Part shown: piece by piece, positions 25,891-35,170 of the stretch | Layout: each line of letters starts with the position of its first letter | Position numbering within the stretch: the stretch's first letter is position 1 | Assembly (NCBI RefSeq): GCF_013155465.1 | Contig: NZ_JABJVX010000004.1 | Location: 310,001-374,000 of the forward strand | DNA: 64,000 nt | Direction of reading: 5' to 3' | Source: Alterinioella nitratireducens | GTDB lineage: Bacteria > Pseudomonadota > Alphaproteobacteria > Rhodobacterales > Rhodobacteraceae | Program-made: the position numbers and the translations under genes | The notes under the pieces: generated by a model | Databases searched by the model: none | The model's input: only the letters and a program-made list of their open reading frames with translations | Told to the model about the DNA's origin: nothing

Positions 25891-26478
25891 TCAGCGCACC
25901 CGATCCCCGATCTCCTCGCGGAAATGCTTGCGGCAGAGCGACACATAACGGTCATTGCCGCCCACCTCGACCTGCGCCCCCTCGCGCATCGCGTGTCCGT
26001 CTGCATCCACCCGGATCACCATCGTCGCCTTGCGCCCGCAATGACAGATCGTGCGCACCTCGCGCATCTCGTCGGCCAGCGCCAGCAATGCCGCCGATCC
26101 CGGAAACAGCTCGCCCCGGAAATCGACGCGCAGCCCGTAGCACATCACCGGCACGCGCAGGTCATCGACCGCGCGGGCCAGTTGCCAGACCTGGTCGCGG
26201 GTCAGCCATTGCGCCTCGTCCAGCAGCACACAGGCGCAGGGTCCCGCCGTGAGCCGCGTCTCGATCATCTCGAAAAGGTCGGTCGAGGCGCCATAGGTAT
26301 CGGCAGGCGCCGAGATGCCGATGCGGCTGGCGATCTGGCCCTTGCCTGCCCGGTCATCGAAATTCGCGGTCAGCAGATAGGTCTGCATCCCCCGCTCGTT
26401 ATAGTTGTAGGAGGCCTGCAACAGCAGCGTCGATTTGCCCGCGTTCATGGTGGAGTAGTTGAAGAACAGTTTCGGCAT
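25891..26478 (-). CDS. tdk: Thymidine kinase
   Basis: A 195-residue type II thymidine kinase (dT salvage). P-loop NYSTMNAGKSTLLLQ, Walker B CVLLDEAQWL, and a zinc lasso with cysteines and His in ICHCGRKATMVIR and YVSLCRKHFREE. Start at 26478 (MPKLFFNYST) by family length; an upstream in-frame extension is rejected. Divergent from the P450 gene. Confidence 0.95.
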   Translation of the reverse strand: MPKLFFNYSTMNAGKSTLLLQASYNYNERGMQTYLLTANFDDRAGKGQIASRIGISAPADTYGASTDLFEMIETRLTAGPCACVLLDEAQWLTRDQVWQLARAVDDLRVPVMCYGLRVDFRGELFPGSAALLALADEMREVRTICHCGRKATMVIRVDADGHAMREGAQVEVGGNDRYVSLCRKHFREEIGDRVR

Positions 26479-26621
26479 GGTCAGGACGGGTCCGCTTGGG
26501 CGTGGATAAAGACAGCCCGGAGAGGGGCGAGAAAACCGATTCAATGTCAACCCGAAAGCCTCTAGGATGCGCGCGAAACGCCCTCATCGGGGGCCAGTGT
26601 TTGACGTCAATCGGGGGAAGA

Positions 26622-27791
26622 ATGTCCGACGCGCCGATCTATGAAATTGACCCGGAGGCTTTCTGGTCCGATCCCTATCCGGACCTGAAACGCATGCGCG
26701 AGACCGTGCCCATCGCCTATGTGCCGCAGCTTGGCGCGACGCTGATCACCCGGCGAAACGACATCTTCGAGCAGGAAAAGCGCGTCGATGTGTTCTCCTC
26801 GGTGCAGCCCGACGGGCTGATGACGCTGCTGATGGGCCAGAACATGATGCGCAAGGACGGTGATCCGCATATGGCCGAGCGGCGCGCGATCTTCCCCGCG
26901 ATCTCGCCCAAGACGGTCAAGGATGTCTGGCGCGCGCATTTCAAGGTGCGCACCATGGTGATCCTGGACGTGCTGGAGGAGCGCGGCGAATGCGACCTTG
27001 TCGCGGATTACGCGATGCCGGTCTCGGCCGAGGCGCTCAAGGTGCTGACGGGCCTGACCAACATGAGCTACCCCGAGATGGACCGCGTCAGCCAGGGGCT
27101 TATCGACGGCTGTTCGAACTACGCGGGCGACCTGGAGGTCGAGGCCTATTGCAAGGCCTGCACCACCTCCATCGACAACCATATCGACGCGCGGATGCCC
27201 GCGCTGCGGGCCAACCCCGACAGCTCGCTTCTGTCGGTGATGATGCAGGCGGGGCTCAGCTCCAGCCAGATCCGGGCCAATATCAAGCTGGCGATCTCGG
27301 GCGGGCAGAACGAACCGCGCGATGCCATCGCGGGCACCGCCTGGGCGCTGATGACCAACCCGGATCAGCGCTGGATGATCCGCGACGGCAAGGTCACCTG
27401 GCTCAAGGCGTTCGAGGAATATGCCCGCTGGATCTCGCCCATCGGCATGTCGCCGCGCCGGGTCGCGCGCGAGGAGGTGGTGAACGGCGTCACCTTCCAC
27501 CCCGAGGATCGGGTGTTCCTGATGTTCGGCTCGGCCAATCGCGATGCCGATTGCTTCGCCCGCCCCGACGATTTCGACGTGACCCAGGACAGCAGCGCCG
27601 CGATCCCCTTCGGCGCCGGCCCGCATTTCTGCGCCGGGGCCTGGGCCGCGCGCTGCCTGATCGCCGATATTGCCCTGCCGATGCTGTTCGAGCGGCTCAA
27701 GGGCCTGCGCCCCGCCGACCCGAAACAGACGAGCTTCGGTGGATGGGCCTTCCGCGGGCCGCTCAAGATGCCGGTGGTCTGGGACAGCTGA
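26622..27791 (+). CDS. Cytochrome P450
   Basis: 389 residues, soluble bacterial size. Heme-ligand loop IPFGAGPHFCAGAWAA (Cys at about residue 337), K-helix ExxR replaced as EEYARWISP region, and I-helix segment ISGGQNEPRDAIAGTAW, where N-E-P replaces the usual A-G-x-D/E-T, as in some alphaproteobacterial P450s. Substrate unknown; ferredoxin partners are not in the window. The ATG at 26622 follows GGGGGAAGA. A long inverted repeat lies downstream. Confidence 0.93.
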   Translation: MSDAPIYEIDPEAFWSDPYPDLKRMRETVPIAYVPQLGATLITRRNDIFEQEKRVDVFSSVQPDGLMTLLMGQNMMRKDGDPHMAERRAIFPAISPKTVKDVWRAHFKVRTMVILDVLEERGECDLVADYAMPVSAEALKVLTGLTNMSYPEMDRVSQGLIDGCSNYAGDLEVEAYCKACTTSIDNHIDARMPALRANPDSSLLSVMMQAGLSSSQIRANIKLAISGGQNEPRDAIAGTAWALMTNPDQRWMIRDGKVTWLKAFEEYARWISPIGMSPRRVAREEVVNGVTFHPEDRVFLMFGSANRDADCFARPDDFDVTQDSSAAIPFGAGPHFCAGAWAARCLIADIALPMLFERLKGLRPADPKQTSFGGWAFRGPLKMPVVWDS

Positions 27792-27815
27792 CCGATTGGT
27801 GCGCGCCGGGGCCGA

Positions 27816-27866
27816 AGAATTTTCCTTCAAAATTCTTCCGGTCCCAGAATTTTGAAGGAAAATTCT
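27816..27866. repeat. Perfect 21-base inverted repeat with 9-base loop
   Basis: 27816-27836 and 27846-27866 are exact reverse complements. Each arm is itself an imperfect palindrome (agaatttt at one end, aaaattct at the other). It lies 24 bases after the P450 stop and 85 bases before the aldolase ATG. Its AT-rich arms stand out in the GC-rich background. Likely an end-of-transcript structure or a member of the intergenic palindrome family (38978, 46720, 47594). Confidence 0.8.
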
Positions 27867-27951
27867 GCGCCCGCCTCCCCCGTCCGCGCATGGTCTTTCG
27901 CGCCGTTTCGGATCAGACTGGTGCAAACCCCACGAAAAGGAAGGAGCTGCC

Positions 27952-28704
27952 ATGTCCCTCGACACCGCCCGCCCCAACATGACCCATATGCAGGAACGCA
28001 TCGACCTCGCCGCCGCCTTCCGCTGGACCGCGCGGCTCAATCTGCATGAAGGCGTCGCCAACCATTTCTCGATGGCGATCAGCGACGATGGCTCCCGCTT
28101 CCTGATGAACCCCAACCAGATGCACTTCTCCCGCATCCGCGCCAGCGACCTGATCGAGATGGACGCCAACGACCCCGACGCGCTCATTGGCACCGATGCC
28201 GACATCACCGCCTGGGGCCTGCATGGCGGCATCCACCGGCATTGCCCGCATGCGCGCTGCGCGATGCATGTCCATTCGATCCACGCCACCGTGCTGGCCT
28301 GCCTCCAGGACAGCCGCCTGCCGCCGATCGACCAGAACTGCGCCACCTTCTACAACCGCATCGTCATCGACGACCATTACAACGGCTTGGCGATGGAGGA
28401 CGAGGGCAACCGCTGCGCCGCGCTCTTCTCCGATCCGAAACACAAGGTGATGGTGATGGGCAATCACGGCGTCATGGTGATCGGCGCAACGGTGGCCGAG
28501 ACCTTCAACCGCCTCTACTATTTCGAACGCGCCGCCGAGACCTATATCCGCGCGCTGCAAACCGGCCAGCCTTTGCGCGTCCTGTCGGACGAGGTGGCCG
28601 AGAAAACCGCGCGGATGCTGGAGGACTACCCCGAGCAGGACACCCGCCACCTGGCCGAGCTGAAGGCGATACTGGATGAAGAGGGCTCGACCTACGCGGA
28701 CTGA
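27952..28704 (+). CDS. Class II aldolase/adducin-family protein
   Basis: A 250-residue metal-dependent aldolase-like enzyme. Metal ligands are in CAMHVHSIHATVLACLQD (H-x-H) and the late His in VMVMGNHGVMVIG; NFH-type start LNLHEGVANHFSMAISDDG. Members cleave sugar phosphates or act as decarboxylases/epimerases; the specific reaction is unknown. AAGGAAGGAG precedes the ATG. Its 3' end overlaps the FAD monooxygenase gene by 29 bases. Confidence 0.9.
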   Translation: MSLDTARPNMTHMQERIDLAAAFRWTARLNLHEGVANHFSMAISDDGSRFLMNPNQMHFSRIRASDLIEMDANDPDALIGTDADITAWGLHGGIHRHCPHARCAMHVHSIHATVLACLQDSRLPPIDQNCATFYNRIVIDDHYNGLAMEDEGNRCAALFSDPKHKVMVMGNHGVMVIGATVAETFNRLYYFERAAETYIRALQTGQPLRVLSDEVAEKTARMLEDYPEQDTRHLAELKAILDEEGSTYAD

Positions 28705-29761
28705 TCCGCGCGTCCTGATCGTGGGGGCGGGACCGACCGGCCTGACGGCGGGCGTCGAACTGGCGCGGCTTGGCATTATCCCGCGCCTGATCGAGAAACG
28801 CGAGATGGCCAGCGGCTTTTCCCGCGCTGTCGGCCTGCTGCCCGCCTCGATGGAGATCTTCGCCCGCTCCGGCACCGATGCGCCCATCCTGACGGAAGCG
28901 ATCCGCTTTCGGGGCATCCTCTTTCACCGCGATGCGCGCCGCGTCGCCCGCATCCCGCTTCCCGATCCGCCCGCGCCCCCGCCGCTCCTCGGCCTGCCGC
29001 AGGACCGCACCGAGCATCACCTGGCCGAGACCTTCCGCCGCCTCGGAGGCGCGGTGGACCATGCCACCCCGCTGACCGGCCTGCGCCACGCCGACGACGG
29101 TGCAATCGCCGAGATCGACGGGCAGGACCACCGCTTCGACCACGTCATCGCCGCCGATGGTGTCCACTCCACGGCCCGCATGGCACTCGGGCTGGACTTC
29201 CCCGGCTTCGACCTCGATCAGGACTGGTCCATCGCCGATGTCGAGGCGCCGGACTGGCCCGATCCCGGCTGGTTCCAGGGCTTCCTGATGGACCAGGGCC
29301 GCATCGCCGTGGTCGTCCCGCTGGAAGCCGCGCGCTTTCGCATCATCGCCGACACGCCCGACGCGCTGGCGGCGCTGCCGGTGGATATGCCCGTGACGCG
29401 GATGCACAGGGCGGGGCGCTTTACCCTCTCGATCCGGCAGATGGCGCAATATACCCATGGCCGGGTCGCCTTCGCGGGCGACGCCGCGCATTGCCATTCG
29501 CCCATCGGCGGGCGCGGCATGAATATCGGTATCGCCGATGCCGCCGACCTCGCCGCCCGCATCACGCAGGGCGACATCTCCGGCTACCACGCCGCCCGCC
29601 ATCCGGTCGCCAAGCGCACCATCGACCTGACCGAGGCCGCCCGCCGCCGTCTGACGGCAACCGGCGCGCTGTCGCGCATGACGATCACCGGCGCGCTGCG
29701 CATGGTCGCCCTGATCCCGCCGCTCAGACGCCGCCTGATCCGCACCCTGACCGATATCTGA
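28676..29761 (+). CDS. FAD-dependent aromatic-type monooxygenase
   Basis: A 361-residue flavoprotein of the PHBH/UbiH type. Rossmann motif VLIVGAGPTGLTAGVELARL (residues 13-32), the DG motif HVIAADGVHSTARMAL, and the second FAD motif VAFAGDAAHCHSPIGGRGMN. It would hydroxylate an aromatic or related substrate with NAD(P)H and O2; which one is unknown. Translation probably couples to the aldolase gene. The ATG at 28676 gives a sensible short lead before the first strand. Confidence 0.9.
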   Translation: MKRARPTRTDPRVLIVGAGPTGLTAGVELARLGIIPRLIEKREMASGFSRAVGLLPASMEIFARSGTDAPILTEAIRFRGILFHRDARRVARIPLPDPPAPPPLLGLPQDRTEHHLAETFRRLGGAVDHATPLTGLRHADDGAIAEIDGQDHRFDHVIAADGVHSTARMALGLDFPGFDLDQDWSIADVEAPDWPDPGWFQGFLMDQGRIAVVVPLEAARFRIIADTPDALAALPVDMPVTRMHRAGRFTLSIRQMAQYTHGRVAFAGDAAHCHSPIGGRGMNIGIADAADLAARITQGDISGYHAARHPVAKRTIDLTEAARRRLTATGALSRMTITGALRMVALIPPLRRRLIRTLTDI

Positions 29762-29815
29762 GCCCTTGCCGCCACGCCGCCCGTGCGTAAACTGCAAGCG
29801 CGGGAGGGACGGTCC

Positions 29816-30787
29816 ATGAGCGACACGAGACAGGAATGGAATCACGTGCCCGAGGTGCCGATCCGCGTCTCGCCGCTCTGGTCCTGGCCGCCGCAGCCCG
29901 TGGCCGCCCTGCGCTGGTATCTCGACAGCTGGTTCTTCCTGACGATCAACATGGCCATCGTCGCGATCTCCTTCGCCAGCCTCTATCTCGCCAGCCCGAC
30001 GCTGGAGCAGACCGCACAACCCGCCCCCGGCTGGATCGCGCTGATCTTTCTGCGCAACGCCGTCATCGTCACCCTGGTCGCGGGCCTGCTGCACCTGTGG
30101 TTCCACAGCTATGCGCGCCAGGGAACGGCGCTCAAATACGACCCGCGCCCCTATCCGCGCCGGGGCCGCGTCTTCACCTTCGACCGCCAGCTTGCCGATA
30201 ACGCCTTCTGGACGCTCGCCTCGGGCGTCACGGTCTGGTCGGCCTTTGAGTGCCTGATGTGGTGGGCCATGGCGAACGGGTATGCCGCCACGATCACGTT
30301 TCTGACCAACCCGATCTGGTTCATCGCCATCTTCTTCCTGATCCCGGTCTGGGAGAGCTTCTATTTCTACTGGATGCACCGCTTCCTGCACTTGGGGCCG
30401 ATGTATCGCTTTCACGCGCTGCACCATCGCAACACCGATATCGGCCCGTGGTCGGGCCTCTCCATGCACCCGGTGGAACATCTGTTCTATTTCGGCTCGG
30501 TCCTCATTCATTTCGCCATCGCCAGCCATCCGGTGCATGTCATCTTTCACCTGATGTTCTACGGCCTTCTGGCCATCACCACCCATACCGGGTTCGAGGG
30601 CGTCCTCTTCCGCAACCGCAAGCGCCTGCATCTGGGCAATTTCCACCACCAGATCCACCACCGCTATTTCGAGTGCAATTACGGCAATCTCGATGTGCCC
30701 TGGGATCGGTTCTTCGGCTCCTGGCATGACGGCACGCCCGAGGCCAAGGCGCGGATGCGGGAACGTCTGGCGGCGCGGCGGCGCTGA
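29816..30787 (+). CDS. Sterol desaturase/fatty-acid hydroxylase-family membrane protein
   Basis: A 323-residue inner-membrane di-iron oxygenase. Four or so hydrophobic helices (FLTINMAIVAISFASLYLAS, WIALIFLRNAVIVTLVAGLL, FIAIFFLIPVWESFYFYW) and the histidine clusters WMHRFLH, FHALHHRN and FHHQIHHRYFE that bind the two irons. Such enzymes hydroxylate lipids or desaturate sterol-like molecules. The ATG at 29816 has GGGAGGGAC upstream. The tail is strongly basic (RMRERLAARRR). Confidence 0.92.
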   Translation: MSDTRQEWNHVPEVPIRVSPLWSWPPQPVAALRWYLDSWFFLTINMAIVAISFASLYLASPTLEQTAQPAPGWIALIFLRNAVIVTLVAGLLHLWFHSYARQGTALKYDPRPYPRRGRVFTFDRQLADNAFWTLASGVTVWSAFECLMWWAMANGYAATITFLTNPIWFIAIFFLIPVWESFYFYWMHRFLHLGPMYRFHALHHRNTDIGPWSGLSMHPVEHLFYFGSVLIHFAIASHPVHVIFHLMFYGLLAITTHTGFEGVLFRNRKRLHLGNFHHQIHHRYFECNYGNLDVPWDRFFGSWHDGTPEAKARMRERLAARRR

Positions 30788-30871
30788 AGCCCCGGGTCCG
30801 GTTTCCCCCACTTGGCGCAGCCCGGAAAACCGTCTAGACCTTTGCACCTGGGTTTGGACGGACCTTAACAT

Positions 30872-31423
30872 ATGGATAGCGATCACAAATTCCTGATGAC
30901 GCGGATCGCGGGGGGCGACAGACAAGCCCTCGCCGCGCTTTACCGTGCGCTGGAACGGCCGGTCTACAAATTCATCGTCTCCAGATTGAACGATCCGCAC
31001 GAAGCGAACGACATACTACATGAAGTCTTTATGGATGTCTGGCGTTCCGCCGATCGTTTCGAAGGGAGATCCAAAGTGCAGACCTGGATTTTTGGCATAG
31101 CCTACCGCAAGAGCATCGACGTGATGCGCAAGCGGGGCCGCGTGGATCTGACCGATGACAGTTTCGAGCAGGTCGATGACAGCCCCGATGCCGTCACCTG
31201 CCTGGCCGCGGGCCAGGAGGCGGACCATGTGCGCCACTGCATCGGGACGCTGAAGGACGACCACAGATCGGCCATCACATTGGCCTTCTACCAGGACATG
31301 ACCTATGCCGAGATCGCCGAGGTCGCGGGCGTGCCCGAAGGCACCATCAAGACCCGCATCTTTCACGCCAAGAAACTGCTGATGCGCTGCCTCTCGGGCC
31401 GGGTCGAGCGGGGGGTGGCGTGA
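30872..31423 (+). CDS. ECF-type RNA polymerase sigma factor
   Basis: 183 residues with sigma region 2 (ANDILHEVFMDVWRSADRFE, WIFGIAYRKSIDVMRKRGR) and region 4 (AITLAFYQDMTYAEIAEVAG, VPEGTIKTRIFHAKKLL); regions 1 and 3 are absent as in all ECF factors. It is followed with TGATG coupling by a membrane anti-sigma-like gene and then a secreted subtilase, forming one operon. Its own promoter could not be picked out with confidence. Confidence 0.95.
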   Translation: MDSDHKFLMTRIAGGDRQALAALYRALERPVYKFIVSRLNDPHEANDILHEVFMDVWRSADRFEGRSKVQTWIFGIAYRKSIDVMRKRGRVDLTDDSFEQVDDSPDAVTCLAAGQEADHVRHCIGTLKDDHRSAITLAFYQDMTYAEIAEVAGVPEGTIKTRIFHAKKLLMRCLSGRVERGVA

Positions 31424-32058
31424 TGAGCTATTCCCGTGACGATATCGAGGCCCTGCTGCCGTTCCACGCCAATGGCACGCTGGAGGGTGCGGACCGCGCC
31501 GCCGTCGAGGCCGCGCTTGAGACGGATGCCGAGTTGCGCGCCGATCTGGCCGCCTTGCAGGCCATCCGGCAGACCATGCAGGCCGAAGAGGTCGCCAGCC
31601 CCGGCGATTTCGGCCTTGCCCGCCTGATGCGCGATGTCGAGGCCGAGACGCCCGTGACCGCGCCTCCCGCCGCCGCCAATGACAACGTGGTCCCCGTGAC
31701 CCGCCTGCGCCTCTGGCAGACCGCCGCCGCGGTGATCCTGGCCGTGGGGCTCGGGGTGAACCTGCTGCCCGGTCCGGGCGATGCGCCGGAGACCGGGCGC
31801 AGCATCGCCACCGATGAAGCCCCCACCACTGAGGAGGGCTTCTCCCTCGCCTCGGGCGGTGCCCCCGATTTCACCATCGCCTTCGCCCCCGACGCGCGTG
31901 AGGCCGAGATCCGCGCGCTGCTGCTGCAAGCGGGTGTCGAGATCACACAGGGCCCCTCGGCCCTTGGCCTCTACGGGCTAAGCCTGCTAGACTCGGTCTC
32001 GGACGAGACCGCGCGCCCCATTCTGGCCAATTCCGGGATCGTCGACGATTTGCAATAG
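31423..32058 (+). CDS. Membrane-bound anti-sigma factor-like protein without zinc motif
   Basis: 211 residues. The N-terminal cytoplasmic helical part (DDIEALLPFHANGTLEGADR) resembles the anti-sigma domain of zf-HC2 type, but the protein has no cysteine at all, so the zinc ligands are missing. One membrane helix follows (LWQTAAAVILAVGLGVNLLP), then a periplasmic domain of about 110 residues. Start ATG at 31423 overlaps the sigma stop as TGATG; the GTG one codon earlier is less likely. By position and layout it holds the ECF factor inactive (inference). Confidence 0.8.
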   Translation: MSYSRDDIEALLPFHANGTLEGADRAAVEAALETDAELRADLAALQAIRQTMQAEEVASPGDFGLARLMRDVEAETPVTAPPAAANDNVVPVTRLRLWQTAAAVILAVGLGVNLLPGPGDAPETGRSIATDEAPTTEEGFSLASGGAPDFTIAFAPDAREAEIRALLLQAGVEITQGPSALGLYGLSLLDSVSDETARPILANSGIVDDLQ

Positions 32059-32084
32059 ACCCATAGTCGAAGGCCATCGCCCCC

Positions 32085-33353
32085 ATGCCGCATATCGCCC
32101 GTCTCCTGACCCTGCTGTTCCTTGTCGTCGCCCTGCCGCAAATGGCGCTGGCCCAGACCAACCCCGATGACGGGCCGGGGGAGACGCAGGGTGACGATCA
32201 GACCAACCCGGAAACCCCGGCGGGCGCGGAAGGGGACCATGGCGGTTCGGAACCCGCCCTGCGCCATGTCGCGGATCCCTTCAACCGCTATGCCCGCGTC
32301 CGGTTCAATGCGCCTGAATATATCGTCTCGGGCCCCATCGCCCAGTTCGACGCCTCGCGCGCGGCGCTGACGGGGGGCGGCGCGACGCTGTTGCGCTACC
32401 GCGATCTGCCCGCGCTCGGGCTGCGCATCGCGATCTACGATTTCAACGGGTCGCTCAACCAGGTCACGGCGCAGGCCGTGCTGGACGCGAACGCCCCCGA
32501 CAGCCATGTCGGCCTGCACAATCTCTACGCGTTGGCGCAGGGCCGCCCGCGTGTCTATGCCGCCTCGATGGTGGGAATATCCGATCCCGGCACCTGCACG
32601 CTTGGCCGCCGCCTGACCATCGGCCTGATCGACGGGCCGGTCGATGCGGGGCACCCGGCGCTGGCGGGCGCGACCGTGACCTCGGAAAGCGTGCTCTACC
32701 CCGATGACCGCGCGCCGACGGCCAGCCACGGCACCGCCGTCGCCGCCCTGATGGTGGGCGTAGACCCCGAAGGCGTTCTGGGCGGCCTCGCGCGCGGGGC
32801 CAACCTGCATGCAATCTCCGCGTTCAGCCGCTCGGGCAGCAATACCGATGCCGATGTCGAGCGGATCGCGGCGGCCATCGACCGCCTGCTGGCGCGCAAT
32901 GTCCGGCTGATCAACATGTCCTTCGCCGGCCCCGAGAACCCGGTGATGGAGGAGGTGCTGACCCTCGCCGCCGCGCGCGGCGCGGTGATGATCGCGGCTG
33001 CCGGCAATGACGGGCGCGAACGCGCGGCCTATCCGGCGGCGCACCCGGATGTCATCGCCGTCACCGCCGTCGATGCCGCCTTCCGCCGCTACCGCGCCGC
33101 CAATTTCGGTGACCACATCGAATTTGCCGCCCCCGGTGTCGATCTCTACGTCGCCGACGGGCAGGGCGGCAGCTATGCCTCGGGCACCTCCTATGCCGCG
33201 CCCATCGTCACCGCGCTGGCCGCGCGTCTGGGTGCGGGCGGCGGTCTGTCCGTGGCGGCGCTGCGCGAGCGGATGCGCAGCTCGGCGGTCGATCTCGGCC
33301 CCTCGGGCTTCGATGCCGAATACGGCTGGGGCCTGGTGCGCGGCGGCTGCTGA
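32085..33353 (+). CDS. Secreted S8 subtilisin-like serine protease
   Basis: A 422-residue protein with a signal peptide (MPHIARLLTLLFLVVALPQM, ALA before QTNPDD) and a pro-region. The catalytic triad is intact: Asp183 in TIGLIDGPVD, His215 in ASHGTAVAALM, Ser369 in SGTSYAAPIV; Asn in AAAGNDGRE is the oxyanion residue. Third gene of the ECF sigma/anti-sigma operon, so it may be made in response to the same envelope signal or cleave the anti-sigma factor. Confidence 0.93.
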   Translation: MPHIARLLTLLFLVVALPQMALAQTNPDDGPGETQGDDQTNPETPAGAEGDHGGSEPALRHVADPFNRYARVRFNAPEYIVSGPIAQFDASRAALTGGGATLLRYRDLPALGLRIAIYDFNGSLNQVTAQAVLDANAPDSHVGLHNLYALAQGRPRVYAASMVGISDPGTCTLGRRLTIGLIDGPVDAGHPALAGATVTSESVLYPDDRAPTASHGTAVAALMVGVDPEGVLGGLARGANLHAISAFSRSGSNTDADVERIAAAIDRLLARNVRLINMSFAGPENPVMEEVLTLAAARGAVMIAAAGNDGRERAAYPAAHPDVIAVTAVDAAFRRYRAANFGDHIEFAAPGVDLYVADGQGGSYASGTSYAAPIVTALAARLGAGGGLSVAALRERMRSSAVDLGPSGFDAEYGWGLVRGGC

Positions 33354-33453
33354 GCGCGGCGCCCGATTTCCTAACAAAGCTGTCATTTTTTGAACCCCCG
33401 GCCCGGCGCGCGCGACCCATCATCAGACACATCCGATGATAAGCGAGACCGCC

Positions 33454-33618
33454 ATGACCCGCCTTCTGCCCGTCCTCAAATCCTTCTTCACCGGCCCCGG
33501 GGAGGGCGCGGCCTTCGCCGACCTGACGCCCCACGCCGTCCACACCCGCCACGCCATCGGCACCGGCCCCGGCGCCCGCGCGGCACTCGCCAACCTGCGC
33601 GCCGCCAGCCGCCGCTGA
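33454..33618 (+). CDS. Possible small protein (54 residues)
   Basis: MTRLLPVLKSFFTGPGEGAA then FADLTPHAVHTRHAIGTGPG and a basic Arg-rich end. No family recognised. A start at 33436 would add six residues. A strong intrinsic terminator 55 bases downstream marks a short transcription unit, so the region is transcribed either as a small mRNA or as a small RNA. Confidence 0.4.
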   Translation: MTRLLPVLKSFFTGPGEGAAFADLTPHAVHTRHAIGTGPGARAALANLRAASRR

Positions 33619-33672
33619 TACCCCTCTCTCCCCGGATCGGACCCTGCCTCCCGCCCGTCCGACCCGTCGCCT

Positions 33673-33715
33673 GGCCGGTGCCCTTCCCCATACGGATCGG
33701 CACCGGCCTTTTTTT
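33673..33715 (+). terminator. Strong intrinsic terminator
   Basis: Stem ggccggtgcc (33673-33682) pairs perfectly with ggcaccggcc (33699-33708), directly followed by seven T at 33709-33715. Confidence 0.9.
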
Positions 33716-33834
33716 GACCGCACCCCGCAAAAACCCGGAAAAAAGGCGAAACTCCTTTGAACCCGCGGGTGCCGTCACACGACCTACACATGTAACGCGC
33801 ATGATGTCGCGCATGACCGAGGAAGCCCAAGACA

Positions 33835-34017
33835 ATGTCCCGCACCGTTCGCTCGATCCTGACCTTCGCCACGGTCAGCCTGAACACCGCATCCTCGGCT
33901 TTTGCCCACGATCTCGGGCAATCGTCGGTCGCCTGTTATGGCCAGGTGGTCGATGGTTATGACGAAACAATTTTCCCCCATTGCGGCCGGGTCTTTTCCG
34001 TCCGACCCGCCGCATGA
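33835..34017 (+). CDS. Possible small secreted protein (60 residues)
   Basis: MSRTVRSILTFATVSLNTAS ending SAFA looks like a signal peptide, leaving a mature peptide of about 36 residues (HDLGQSSVACYGQVVDGYDE and a second Cys further on, FPHCG). GAGGA lies about 14 bases upstream. The next strong terminator starts 40 bases after the stop. No family recognised. Confidence 0.45.
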   Translation: MSRTVRSILTFATVSLNTASSAFAHDLGQSSVACYGQVVDGYDETIFPHCGRVFSVRPAA

Positions 34018-34056
34018 ACGGCACTGACCGTCCCCCGTCCCAAACTTCAGTGCCTG

Positions 34057-34090
34057 CCCGGTCCTTCCCCCGAAGGACCGGGCCTTTTTT
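34057..34090 (+). terminator. Strong intrinsic terminator
   Basis: Eleven-base arms cccggtccttc (34057-34067) and gaaggaccggg (34072-34082) pair perfectly around CCCC, followed by CC and six T (34085-34090). Confidence 0.92.
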
Positions 34091-34129
34091 CCTGTCCGTG
34101 CCGTCTTTTCCCTCCCTCGCGAAGCGCGT

Positions 34130-35170
34130 ATGGCTGATCGCATCATGCAAGGCCCTGTTCCGACCATCCTTCTGACCCTCGCGCTCGGTGCAGGCGGCGC
34201 GGTGCTGGCGCATCTGGCGGGCGTGCCAGCGCCCTACCTGACCGGGCCCGCCGCACTGGTGACGCTGGCCAGCGTCGCGGGGCTGCGCACGCATGTGCCT
34301 GATATCCTGCGCGATTTGTGCTTTCTGACCATCGGTATCGGCATGGGCGCGGGCCTCAACCCCGAGATGCTGCGCGCCGCCGCGACATGGCCATTGAGCC
34401 TCGTGGTGCTGAGCGTGGCGATGGTCGCGATCTTCCTGCCCGGCGCGGCCCTGCTGGAGCGGGTCTTTGTCTTCGACCGCCTGACCGCGCGGCTGGCGGC
34501 GTCACCGGGGCATCTGAGCTTCGTGCTGTCCCTCACCGCCGAGAGCCGGGCGGATATCGCCATCGTCACCGTCGTGCAATCGCTGCGGGTGCTGGCGCTG
34601 ACGCTGCTGGTGCCCTTCGCGGTCGCCATGCTCAGCGGGGCCGACCTGAGCATCGGATTGCCGCCCGGTCCGATCCTGTCCATCGCATCGCTGGCCGGTC
34701 TCGCGGCGGTCTCGGCGGCGCTCGGGTGGGGGTTCAAGCGGCTGCGCCTGCCTGCGGCCTACCTGCTTGGCGGCTTCGTGGTCTCCTCGCTCGGCCATGC
34801 CAGCGACGTGACGCCGGGTCTGGTGCCGCTCTGGGTCTCGGTGCCGGGCTTCGCGATCATGGGCACGCTTATCGGCACGCGGTTCTCGGGCACCACGCCA
34901 AGCCTGATCGTGCGCGCTTTCGGGGCGGCGGCGGCGCTGGCGGTGCTGGCGCTTGCCGTGACCGTCCTGGCTGCCTTTGCCATGTATTGGGCGCTGGACA
35001 TGCCGATGACCACACTGCTGATCGCCTACGCGCCGGGGGGGCTGGAAACCATGGCCGCGATCTCGGTGATGCTGGAGGCCGACCCCGCCTTCGTCGCCTT
35101 TCACCACACCTTCCGGGTGGTGTTCCTGACCTTCCTCGTGCCCGCCTGCCTGCCGCGCGTGAGGGCCTAA
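34130..35170 (+). CDS. AbrB-family multi-pass membrane protein
   Basis: 346 residues with about ten hydrophobic helices in two repeats ([37 protein letters not shown]; later [32 protein letters not shown]). This is the 'AbrB duplication' family (once annotated ammonia monooxygenase), unrelated to the AbrB transcription factor; transport is suspected but unproven. Start at 34130 or at the second ATG 34145. Convergent with dtd: the two stop codons share CTAA at 35167-35170. Confidence 0.85.
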   Translation: MADRIMQGPVPTILLTLALGAGGAVLAHLAGVPAPYLTGPAALVTLASVAGLRTHVPDILRDLCFLTIGIGMGAGLNPEMLRAAATWPLSLVVLSVAMVAIFLPGAALLERVFVFDRLTARLAASPGHLSFVLSLTAESRADIAIVTVVQSLRVLALTLLVPFAVAMLSGADLSIGLPPGPILSIASLAGLAAVSAALGWGFKRLRLPAAYLLGGFVVSSLGHASDVTPGLVPLWVSVPGFAIMGTLIGTRFSGTTPSLIVRAFGAAAALAVLALAVTVLAAFAMYWALDMPMTTLLIAYAPGGLETMAAISVMLEADPAFVAFHHTFRVVFLTFLVPACLPRVRA

